Assembly: GCF_000472525.1 (NCBI RefSeq)
Contig: NZ_AWZT01000018.1
Coordinates: 1-48,359 of the forward strand
DNA: 48,359 bases
Source: Paraburkholderia dilworthii
GTDB lineage: Bacteria; Pseudomonadota; Gammaproteobacteria; Burkholderiales; Burkholderiaceae
Reading direction: 5' to 3'
The notes beneath the pieces were generated by a model. It saw only the letters and a list, made by a program, of their open reading frames with translations, was not told the origin of the DNA and searched no databases. Position 1 is the first letter of the stretch, and each line of letters begins with the position of its first letter. Both the position numbers and the translations under genes were made by a program. Shown here one piece after another: positions 17,099 to 24,805 of this stretch.

Positions 17099-17386
17099 AT
17101 GGCTTCTATTTCTGTAAATGATCTTTCACTCAACCTCGCGCTCGACCGTAAAGCAATGGCGGCGATTCGCGGCGGCGGCGGAGCGCCCTGGGTGTATGGC
17201 TGGATTCAACCTTATGTGCGGGAAACGCCGAGCATTGGACCGGTCGTGAACCTGTACGAGGTCTCCAACAACTTCTATGCTAACCAGATGATCAACCAGT
17301 TCCAGTCGGTCGACGTGCGCAATACCGGCGCGAACTCGAACATCAGTGTCTCTCCCGACGCACGCAGCAGAAACGATATGGTGTAG
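17099..17386 (+). CDS. Double-glycine leader peptide P1
   Basis: The 95-residue product has a 26-residue leader: V-N-D-L-S, then L-D-R-K-A-M-A-A-I-R-G-G with Gly25-Gly26. C39 peptidases cut after such GG motifs. The remaining 69 residues lack Cys and are rich in Asn, Val and Ser (Q-M-I-N-Q-F-Q-S-V-D-V-R-N-T-G-A-N-S-N). GGAGA lies before the ATG. Its stop is 5 nt before the PP2C start, so they are probably one transcript from the 17021 sigma-54 promoter. The product should be a substrate of the exporter encoded at 19.5-29.1 kb. Mature function is unknown. Confidence 0.85.
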   Translation: MASISVNDLSLNLALDRKAMAAIRGGGGAPWVYGWIQPYVRETPSIGPVVNLYEVSNNFYANQMINQFQSVDVRNTGANSNISVSPDARSRNDMV

Positions 17387-17391
17387 CCGTT

Positions 17392-18162
17392 GTGACTTGT
17401 GCAAGCCAATTTCGATGGACGTCGTCCGCGCGTTCCGACGCGGGACGCGTGCGTGAAATCAACGAAGATGCCTGCCTCGACCAGTCCGAACTCGGACGCT
17501 GGGCCGTTGCCGATGGCATGGGCGGACACGCGGTCGGCGATCTCGCGAGCCGCCTTGTGATCGACGCGCTGAAGCGGCTTGCTTCGCCCGTCAGCATGAA
17601 GACGTTTATCGCCGATGCGCGTGCACATTTGCAGGTAGCGAATCGTCAGCTGAGAGAAGAGGCCGCGCGCCGCCAGGTGCAACGCATCGGCAGCACCGTC
17701 GTCGCGCTTCTCGCGTGCGATCGCTTTTGCGGCTATGTATGGGCCGGCGACAGCCGCCTCTACCTTCTTCGCGACGGACAGCTACGCCAACTCACGCGCG
17801 ATCACAGTCAGGTGGAAGCGCTCAAGTCGCTCGGCGTGATTACCGACGAAGAAGCGCGGCATCATCCCGCGCAGCACATGATCACGCGCGCCGTGGGCGC
17901 GACAGATCTGCTCGAACTCGACGACGATGCGATCGAAGTCGCAGACGGCGACATCTTCCTGCTTTGTAGCGACGGCCTGAGCAACGAGATAGGCGAAGAG
18001 GACATGCTATCCGTGCTGACCACGGCCGCACACAGCAGCGCGCCCGATCAACTGGTGAGCCTCGCTTTGGAGCGCGGCGGCCGCGATAACATTACTGCGG
18101 TCGTGGTGCGCGCCGAAGACCCTTACGCCGCGGACAAAACGCTTCTAAACCCGGCGCCTTGA
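17392..18162 (+). CDS. PP2C-type Ser/Thr protein phosphatase
   Basis: This 256-residue cytoplasmic phosphatase starts at GTG 17392. All PPM metal motifs are present: R-E-I-N-E-D-A, V-A-D-G-M-G-G-H, G-S-T-V-V, W-A-G-D-S-R-L-Y-L-L, C-S-D-G-L and G-R-D-N-I-T-A-V-V. It resembles PppA/Stp phosphatases that reverse Ser/Thr kinase signals, as in type VI threonine-phosphorylation pathways. The C-terminal tail ends D-K-T-L-L-N-P, an acidic-Thr motif that could be phosphorylated and read by an FHA domain. It is transcribed with peptide P1 and points at the FHA and kinase genes nearby. Confidence 0.92.
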   Translation: MTCASQFRWTSSARSDAGRVREINEDACLDQSELGRWAVADGMGGHAVGDLASRLVIDALKRLASPVSMKTFIADARAHLQVANRQLREEAARRQVQRIGSTVVALLACDRFCGYVWAGDSRLYLLRDGQLRQLTRDHSQVEALKSLGVITDEEARHHPAQHMITRAVGATDLLELDDDAIEVADGDIFLLCSDGLSNEIGEEDMLSVLTTAAHSSAPDQLVSLALERGGRDNITAVVVRAEDPYAADKTLLNPAP

Positions 18163-18187
18163 GTCGCATCCTTCTGACTTGCGGTTG

Positions 18188-19543
18188 TCATGCGTCACCG
18201 TCGTCGTCTTCGCGCTCGTCGGCGCCGTTCCTGTTCGACGGCGGAACGTTACGGTTGCGGAAGTCCTTCGAATGCAGGCCATGCTTCTTCAGAAGCATTT
18301 GCAGATGCGAGCGGTTCATGTCGATACGTCGCGCCAATTCGGCGACTGTGCCGTTCACTTCGCGCAGCCCGCGCTCGAGAAAGGCCTTTTCTGCGTCATC
18401 GCTCGCGGCGCGCTTTGCATCGCTTAGCGACATGAGATTCGCCACGCTGATCGGCTGCTGCCCTGTGCCGTTCGCGCCGCCTTGCAACGCCGCCGTTCCC
18501 GGCGCCGCGGGCCGCATGTCCGTCGGCAGGTGATCTATGTCGGCCATATCGCCGGCAAGACACGAGATGCGGTACATCACATTGCGCAACTCGCGGATGT
18601 TGCCTGGATATTCGTAATTGAGCAGAAAGTCCCGCAAACGCGGGGTTAATCTCACTGGCCTGCGTTTGAGCGTGCCCGCCGCCTCGTCACCGAACCATGC
18701 AATCAGCAGCGGAATCTCGTCGCGGCGTTCGCGCAGCGGCGGCAACGTCACGTGGATTACGCTAAGCCGGTAGAACAGATCCTCGCGAAACCTGCCCTCT
18801 TCACTGAGCTTGCGCAGATTGCGATTCGTGGCCGCGACGATGCGCGTATCGACCGCGATCGTTTCGTCTGAGCCCACCCGCTGAATCTCGTGCGCTTCCA
18901 GCACGCGCAGCAGCTTGACCTGGCCCGCGAGCGGCAATTCGCCGATCTCGTCGAGAAAGATGGTCCCTGTATGCGCGCTTTCGAATTTCCCTTTACGGTC
19001 GTTTGACGCGCCGGTAAAAGCACCCTTGCGGTGACCGAACAATTCCGATTCGAGAAGATTGTCGGGAATCGCGCCGCAGTTCACGGAAATAAACGGCTTG
19101 TCCGAACGCGAGCCGTTGGCGTGAATGACTTTTGCCATCAACTCCTTGCCGGTTCCGCTTTCACCGTCGATCAGAACGGGCAAGTCGGTCGGCGCGGCCT
19201 TCTCCGCGATTTCAAGCGATTCGAGCAGGCGCGGATTGTCGCCGAAGGTACCTTCGAAAATGAAACTGCGTTCGAGCAGCGCTTGCCTGCGTGCGCCACG
19301 CGACTGCTCGGCGCGCTGCGCGGGTTCCGCTGCCACTGCGGCTTGCACGAACCGCTCCTTGTGCGAAAGCTGCATAACCTCGTCACGCAGCGAGGTGGCC
19401 TGCCTGAGCAGTTTGTCGATATCCGTGCGTTCCAGCCGCGACGACCAGCGCAGCGTCGAGCGCAATATCTCGATTCGCTCGATCAAACCTGCATATGAAA
19501 TCGACGGACTGATATCTTCAATCTGGTCGAGTATCTTCATCAT
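18188..19543 (-). CDS. Sigma-54-dependent transcriptional activator
   Basis: This 451-residue protein has an N-terminal region of about 95 residues with helices but no receiver, GAF or FHA motif. A complete AAA+ domain follows: Walker A G-E-S-G-T-G-K-E near 128, the sigma-54 loop G-A-F-T-G-A near 175, Walker B F-L-D-E near 197, and R-fingers (F-R-E-D-L-F-Y-R-L). The C-terminal Fis-type HTH is E-L-A-R-R-I-D-M-N-R-S-H-L-Q-M-L-L. The ATG at 19543 shares its A with the stop codon of the ABC gene; an in-frame GTG at 19546 gives one more residue. It most likely activates the -24/-12 promoters of the peptide genes. How it is switched is unknown. Confidence 0.93.
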   Translation of the reverse strand: MMKILDQIEDISPSISYAGLIERIEILRSTLRWSSRLERTDIDKLLRQATSLRDEVMQLSHKERFVQAAVAAEPAQRAEQSRGARRQALLERSFIFEGTFGDNPRLLESLEIAEKAAPTDLPVLIDGESGTGKELMAKVIHANGSRSDKPFISVNCGAIPDNLLESELFGHRKGAFTGASNDRKGKFESAHTGTIFLDEIGELPLAGQVKLLRVLEAHEIQRVGSDETIAVDTRIVAATNRNLRKLSEEGRFREDLFYRLSVIHVTLPPLRERRDEIPLLIAWFGDEAAGTLKRRPVRLTPRLRDFLLNYEYPGNIRELRNVMYRISCLAGDMADIDHLPTDMRPAAPGTAALQGGANGTGQQPISVANLMSLSDAKRAASDDAEKAFLERGLREVNGTVAELARRIDMNRSHLQMLLKKHGLHSKDFRNRNVPPSNRNGADEREDDDGDA

Positions 19544-22500
19544 CACGCACTCAGTTGTTTCTGAACCAGTTGGTAGTACATGCCACCGCGCTGGATCAGT
19601 TCCTCGTGACGGCCCTGTTCGACAATCGCCCCTTCATAAAGCACGAGGATCTTGTCGGCACGCATGATCGTACTCAGCCGATGCGCGATGATCACCGCGG
19701 TGCGGCCCTTCAGAATGTCGTGCATATTGCCGAGAATGTTGCTCTCCGACTGCGAATCGAGCGCGGACGTGGCTTCGTCGAATACGAGGAGGCGTGGATC
19801 GTGATACAGCGCCCGTGCAATGCACAGCCGCTGAATCTGGCCGCCAGACAAGCCGATTCCGCGCTCGCCGACAATCTGTTCGTAGCCGAGCGGCATCTTG
19901 CTGATGAACGCGTGTGCATCCGCCATCCTCGCGACTTCCTCGATGCGTCGGCGGTCCGGCGCGTCGTCGCCGCTTGCGATGTTCTCCGCAATCGTGCCGG
20001 AGAACAGCAAATTGCTTTGCATCACATAGCCGATCTGCGCGCGGAAGTAGGCTTTGTCGACCACGCCGAGGTCGTAACCGTCAATCGACATTTTGCCCTC
20101 GCTCGGCGCGTAAAAGCCGACCAGCAACTTCGCGAGCGTCGTTTTGCCGGAGCCGCTGCGTCCGACGATCGCCACCAGTTCGCCAGGCTTGATATCGAAA
20201 CTGATGTTCTCCAGCACATAGGCGGAATCGTTGTCGCCGTAACGGAAATAGACACCGCTCAGGCTTATTTCGCCTTGCAGTTCCGGCAACATTACGCGTG
20301 ACGGCAGATCCTGCGGTCTCTGTTCGGGCTCGATGTCGAGCACATCGCCAAGACGCTCCATCGCAACGCCTGCGTCATTGAGCATGCTCCACAAGCCGAC
20401 GAGTCCCATCAAAGGGCCAAGCACGCTGCCCATGAATGCGTTAAACGCGATCAGTTGCCCGATTGTCATTTCGCGCGCGAGCACGAGATTTGCGCCGACC
20501 CATAGAATCGCAATGGTGGTTGCGGCGTTCAGCAATTGACTGCCGAGCCCGACGAGAATATTGAAAGCATGCGCACGATACTGCACTTCCAGTGCTTTTG
20601 CGTATTTCTTTTCCCAACGCAAACGCACGGGCCGCTCGATGCCCATGCCCTTCACCGTCTCGACGCCGGCCAGCGCTTCCATCAGGAAAGACTTCGATTC
20701 GGTCGACGCGGTGAAAACCTCGCGCGCGTAGTTCTTGATTCGCGGTGTGGCCAATGCGGTTAGCGCCATGATCGGAATGACAAAGCCGATCAGAACGAGC
20801 GTCATCTTCACGTTGTACACGAACATGATCGTGAAGTAGATGAACACCATCAGCAGATTCAGCGCGGTCGTGACGGTCGATTCGGTGAGGAACGCGCGAA
20901 TGGTCTGGTTCTCCTGAAAGCGCGCGAAAATGTCGCCGGTCTTTCGCTTCGCAAAGAACGAGAACGGTAACGACAACGTGTGCTTGAAGAACTCCGACAT
21001 CATTGAGAAGTCCATGTTACGCACCATGAAATTCGCGAGATACGCGCGAATTGAAGACATGAGCTGCGAGAACACATTGGCGATGATGAGCCCGCCTATC
21101 AGCAGATGCAGCAAACTCACATTCTGATGCACGATCACACCGTCAAGGATGTTCTGGATGATGAGCGGTGGGATGACGCCCAGCACCTGAATCACGAACG
21201 TGGCGAGAAACAGGTGCCCTAAAATTTTTCTGTACGGCTTCAGGTAGCCGACAAAACGTATCCACGGTGAACGCGCCGCCGACATTTGCAGCAAATGAGG
21301 ACCACCCGTGAAAAGCAGACACGTACCGCTCCAGCCGCGTTCGAAATCCTCCACTGTCATTTTGCGAAAACCTAACGCCGGGTCCGCGACCCATACGTAC
21401 TCACTGGAAAGCCCGTACACCACCACATAGTGATAGCCCTCCCAATGCACGATGAACGGCAGATCGAAGCCGCGCAGCGAATCGAACGTGCATTGCACCC
21501 CACGCGCTGTGAAGCCGAGCGATTCGCCGGCACGCGCGAGGCTGTCGAGCGTCGCACCCTGCGTCGTCACATTGGCGAGTTCGCGCAGTTTGCCGAGTGT
21601 CATTGGAATGCTGTAGTGACGGCAAATCATTGCGAGGCATGCCGCGCCGCAGTCCATCTCTTCTGCCTGTTCCACCAGCGCGAAGCGCTTGATTATCTTT
21701 TCGCCGTACTCCGGCTTCGTCTGCAAATCCAGCATCAGCGGCAACTTACGGCGCTGTTCGAGCCGCTTTTGCCGCTGCAATTCGCGGTCGCCGTAACGGA
21801 TACGCTCGTCCAGTACCTCGCGCAGTTTTGGATTGCGTTCGAGAATGAAGTGAACCGTGCGCTCGGGAATCACCAACAGCCGCGCATCTGTCGATGCAAC
21901 CGCAGACGCCATCTGTTCCTGGCGCATCAAACACGCTTTCTCGCCGAATATCTCGCCTTCGCCAAGCGTGGCGAGCGTATAGTCACGCCCCGCTTCATGC
22001 CGAACGATGCGCACTTCACCTTGACGCACGACGTACAAACGCCGGTCGTCGCGTGCTTCCTGCTTGAGAATCTCCTTGCCTGCCGCCACGCGTTTCACAC
22101 CGACGCTGCGCACATATTCTTCCAACTCGGCCTTGTTCAGCTTTCCGCGCAGATCGAACAGCTGCGCGACGAAGCCGCCCGCCGAATTGATGGCCACATA
22201 GCTCGCGACAAAAGCGAGCGCAGCCTGATTGCCGGCGATTACCGGCTCGATGGCGGCACGGGGAATGAACAGCAACTCCGTTTTCGCCGATGCCCGAACC
22301 GACGCCTCATGCACATAGGTGCGCAGCATTGCGATGTCGGCGAAAATCTCTCCCGACTTACGCACGCCCATGCTTGTTTCCTTGCCGTGCTCCTCGACAA
22401 AGATGCGTACCGAGCCCGAGCGAATCACGTACAGACCGTCCGCTGTCTCGCCTGCCGAGCAGACGGTTTCGCCAAACGAATAAAAGCGCGCTTGCGCATA

Positions 22501-22599
22501 TTCGGCTAGACGTTCGATCTCATCGCGGGAAAAAGGCGATAGGATTTCCACCGAGGCGAGAAATTCGGCGGCGGATGGCGCGGTCTGGGGTGCATCCAT
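19543..22599 (-). CDS. Peptidase-containing ABC exporter with two cNMP-binding-like domains
   Basis: This 1018-residue protein has two cyclic-nucleotide-binding-like beta-barrel domains (about 17-135 and 150-265). A C39 peptidase follows with Q311, C317 (E-M-D-C-G-A-A-C), H390 (G-Y-H-Y-V-V-V) and D406 (V-A-D-P-A-L-G), all intact. Then come six TM segments (about 455-745) and an ATPase domain with G-R-S-G-S-G-K-T-T, L-S-G-G-Q, L-L-V-F-D-E-A-T-S-A-L-D and I-A-H-R-L. C39 exporters cut double-glycine leaders and pump the peptide out. The cNMP domains are unusual; they are known in cyanobacterial HetC-type and NHLM-type transporters. It should process P1-P6. The gene lies in the exporter operon. 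Confidence 0.95.
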   Translation of the reverse strand: MDAPQTAPSAAEFLASVEILSPFSRDEIERLAEYAQARFYSFGETVCSAGETADGLYVIRSGSVRIFVEEHGKETSMGVRKSGEIFADIAMLRTYVHEASVRASAKTELLFIPRAAIEPVIAGNQAALAFVASYVAINSAGGFVAQLFDLRGKLNKAELEEYVRSVGVKRVAAGKEILKQEARDDRRLYVVRQGEVRIVRHEAGRDYTLATLGEGEIFGEKACLMRQEQMASAVASTDARLLVIPERTVHFILERNPKLREVLDERIRYGDRELQRQKRLEQRRKLPLMLDLQTKPEYGEKIIKRFALVEQAEEMDCGAACLAMICRHYSIPMTLGKLRELANVTTQGATLDSLARAGESLGFTARGVQCTFDSLRGFDLPFIVHWEGYHYVVVYGLSSEYVWVADPALGFRKMTVEDFERGWSGTCLLFTGGPHLLQMSAARSPWIRFVGYLKPYRKILGHLFLATFVIQVLGVIPPLIIQNILDGVIVHQNVSLLHLLIGGLIIANVFSQLMSSIRAYLANFMVRNMDFSMMSEFFKHTLSLPFSFFAKRKTGDIFARFQENQTIRAFLTESTVTTALNLLMVFIYFTIMFVYNVKMTLVLIGFVIPIMALTALATPRIKNYAREVFTASTESKSFLMEALAGVETVKGMGIERPVRLRWEKKYAKALEVQYRAHAFNILVGLGSQLLNAATTIAILWVGANLVLAREMTIGQLIAFNAFMGSVLGPLMGLVGLWSMLNDAGVAMERLGDVLDIEPEQRPQDLPSRVMLPELQGEISLSGVYFRYGDNDSAYVLENISFDIKPGELVAIVGRSGSGKTTLAKLLVGFYAPSEGKMSIDGYDLGVVDKAYFRAQIGYVMQSNLLFSGTIAENIASGDDAPDRRRIEEVARMADAHAFISKMPLGYEQIVGERGIGLSGGQIQRLCIARALYHDPRLLVFDEATSALDSQSESNILGNMHDILKGRTAVIIAHRLSTIMRADKILVLYEGAIVEQGRHEELIQRGGMYYQLVQKQLSA

Positions 22600-22642
22600 A
22601 TGCTTGCGGTTCTCGTGTTCGGCTTCTGAGTGTCGCGCCCGG

Positions 22643-23395
22643 TTAGCGCGCTTCGATCACATGTTCTTGCGCGCGCGCGATCAACCAGCTTTCGCGCAGA
22701 AGGCGTCTGACTTCGGCGGCCACGTCGGCGTCGAGTGTGGCCGGATACTTCGCGGTCACCGCAAAGATTTCGAAGCACGAACGATCAGCTGACGGAAACG
22801 GCCCGAGCAGATCGCCCACCGCTGCATTGAAAATCTTCGCCTCGATGTCCGGCTTCAATGACCCGCGCAGCACCTTGCCTATTACGCCGCCCGCCTCGCG
22901 GGTATCGGCAATTGAATGCTCGCGAGCCATGTCGGCGAAACTGTCCGGATCATCGTGCAGATACGAGATCATTTCCTTCGCCTTTCCTTCGCTATCGAGC
23001 ACGATGTGGCTTACTTCTATCGCGTCGAATTTCGGTGAATTCAGCGCGAAGTAATCCCTCACGGCGGCCTCGTTGCCGACCTCTTCCAGCATCTTTTCCT
23101 GATACAGACCATCGGTAATGAAGACTTCGAATTCGTCGAGGCTCACGTTGAGCACATCGAGATACTGGTTCATATCAGTTGCGCGGTGCAAGCCTCGCAC
23201 CCGGCGAAACTGGTCGGCGCGCTGCTGAATTTCATCGGCGGTGACTACGATGCCCTGTTTCTTCGCAGCATGAACCGTGAGCTTGTCACGCACGATCTGC
23301 TCTATCAGGCTTTCGAACTGGCCAGTCAGTTTCAGAAGACGAATGAATTCGCCAACACCTACTACTTCATCGTCGATTCGCACTATCGCGGTCAT
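22643..23395 (-). CDS. Parvulin/SurA-like peptidyl-prolyl isomerase without signal peptide
   Basis: This 250-residue protein has a SurA-N-like helical region (V-G-E-F-I-R-L-L-K-L-T-G-Q-F, then A-D-E-I-Q-Q-R-A-D-Q-F-R) and a parvulin core: V-S-H-I-V-L-D, F-A-D-M-A-R-E-H-S-I-A, G-G-V-I-G-K-V-L-R-G. ATG 23395 follows GGGAG with good spacing, so the annotated upstream ATG at 23410 is less likely. There is no signal peptide, unlike SurA and PrsA, so it should act in the cytoplasm. Because it lies between exporter genes, it probably keeps precursor peptides soluble or presents them to the transporter. The usual parvulin substrate-site residues are only partly kept. Confidence 0.82.
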   Translation of the reverse strand: MTAIVRIDDEVVGVGEFIRLLKLTGQFESLIEQIVRDKLTVHAAKKQGIVVTADEIQQRADQFRRVRGLHRATDMNQYLDVLNVSLDEFEVFITDGLYQEKMLEEVGNEAAVRDYFALNSPKFDAIEVSHIVLDSEGKAKEMISYLHDDPDSFADMAREHSIADTREAGGVIGKVLRGSLKPDIEAKIFNAAVGDLLGPFPSADRSCFEIFAVTAKYPATLDADVAAEVRRLLRESWLIARAQEHVIEAR

Positions 23396-23431
23396 GTTGT
23401 CCGCTCCCATGTTGATGTGTGATTCGCACAG

Positions 23432-24805
23432 TCAACCCGCCACCTGCCTGAACGGATCGAGACCGAGGTCGATCAGCCGCCGCTCGCGCACCACGATTTC
23501 CGCGCTCGCTGTCATGCCGTAGCGCAATGGATAACTTGTGCCGGCAATCTCGTAGTAGTTTTTATCGAGCGTGACACGGCCCTCGTAGACCGGCTGCTTG
23601 TCCTGCAACGACGGCTTGGTGGCCGGCGAGATGTAAGCGAGCGTGCCGCTGATCAATCCATAACGTTGATACGGAAACGCGTTGAATTTCAGTTTGACCG
23701 GCAAGCCCTCGTGCAAAAAAGCGCGGTCGTGTTCCGCAATCTCGATCTTCAGGACTGGCTTCGCGTCTTTCGGAGCAATGCCGCCGAGCGGCGAATTCGC
23801 CTGGATCTTGTCGCCACGCTGCGTCGACGTGACGTCGGTAATCACACCCGAAACCGGTGCGAGGATCAGCAGGAAATTGTCTTTGTCGATGTTCTCGAAA
23901 CGGATTCGCGCGGCGGCCTCCGACACAAGCCGTGCGCTTTGCAGTTGCAGCCGCAACTTGTCTTCCGCATCCGTGACGTCGCGCACAGCCGCGTCGTATT
24001 GAAGCTGAAGGTCGGTGGTTTGCTGGCCGCTCGTTTCCAGTTCCGCATTCGCCTTTGCGTATTCATGACTCAAACGGAAGTCGAGTTCGGCGAGTTTCGA
24101 TTGCGCGACACGGTAAGCATTGTCCGCTTCCATTGCAGCGGTTCGTTTCTGTTCCACCTGCAATTCGGCAATGCCGCCGCCGCCCGGCTGCGCGAACAAC
24201 CGCGAGTAGCGGTCGAGTTCCTGGTGCGCCGCCTCGCGCACGCGGCGAGCGTTGTCGAGCCCGCTGCGGGCTTCGTCGAGCTCGGCCTTCTGCCCTTCCG
24301 CGAGCTTGGTCGTGCCTTCGGAAACGCGATTTTCATGCAGACGCGCTTCCACTTCCATTTGGGCCTTCAATGCGGCGGCTTTTCGTTCCAGAAGCGCTTT
24401 CTTCTGCGGAAACTGCTTCCAGTCGCGCTCGGCATCTTCGAGTTTCAATTGCGCTTGCAACGCATTGCTCGCAGCCTCGATAGCGCCGCGCGCGTTTAAT
24501 CGGGCGAGCACGTCGCCCTTCGAAACCGGCTGTCCTTCGGCGATATAGAGGTCGGCCAGTTCGCCGTCGATCGGCGCATAAATGCGGCGCACGTCCGATT
24601 CGGGCGATAGCGTGCCCTGCGCGCTGACGATTACATCGGCGCGCCCCACGAACGACCACAAAAGTCCTGCCACCACCAACGCGACCATCGCCCAGATCAA
24701 CGCACGCGCGAGCCGCACCGGTTCCGCGGTGAGTATCGCAATGCCTTCGACGCTATGATCTTCCAGCGCTTCCGAGAGCGGCCTAGGGTGACTGTCGCGT
24801 TTCAC
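23432..24805 (-). CDS. HlyD-family membrane-fusion (adaptor) protein
   Basis: This 457-residue protein has a short cytoplasmic N-terminus, one TM (about residues 32-55, W-A-M-V-A-L-V-V-A-G-L-L-W), a barrel/lipoyl half (G-T-L-S-P-E-S-D-V-R-R-I-Y-A-P), a long coiled-coil hairpin (about 100-300) and a second lipoyl half (I-L-A-P-V-S-G-V-I). It links the ABC exporter to the outer-membrane factor. The start is GTG 24805, with GGAGG 8 nt ahead; an upstream TTG at 24820 would overlap that site. It overlaps the FHA gene by 23 nt, showing tight coupling. Confidence 0.92.
   Translation of the reverse strand: MKRDSHPRPLSEALEDHSVEGIAILTAEPVRLARALIWAMVALVVAGLLWSFVGRADVIVSAQGTLSPESDVRRIYAPIDGELADLYIAEGQPVSKGDVLARLNARGAIEAASNALQAQLKLEDAERDWKQFPQKKALLERKAAALKAQMEVEARLHENRVSEGTTKLAEGQKAELDEARSGLDNARRVREAAHQELDRYSRLFAQPGGGGIAELQVEQKRTAAMEADNAYRVAQSKLAELDFRLSHEYAKANAELETSGQQTTDLQLQYDAAVRDVTDAEDKLRLQLQSARLVSEAAARIRFENIDKDNFLLILAPVSGVITDVTSTQRGDKIQANSPLGGIAPKDAKPVLKIEIAEHDRAFLHEGLPVKLKFNAFPYQRYGLISGTLAYISPATKPSLQDKQPVYEGRVTLDKNYYEIAGTSYPLRYGMTASAEIVVRERRLIDLGLDPFRQVAG

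Noticed and set aside
17099..17386. P1 as a lanthipeptide or other modified RiPP
   Set aside because: No Cys in the mature part and no modifying enzyme nearby.
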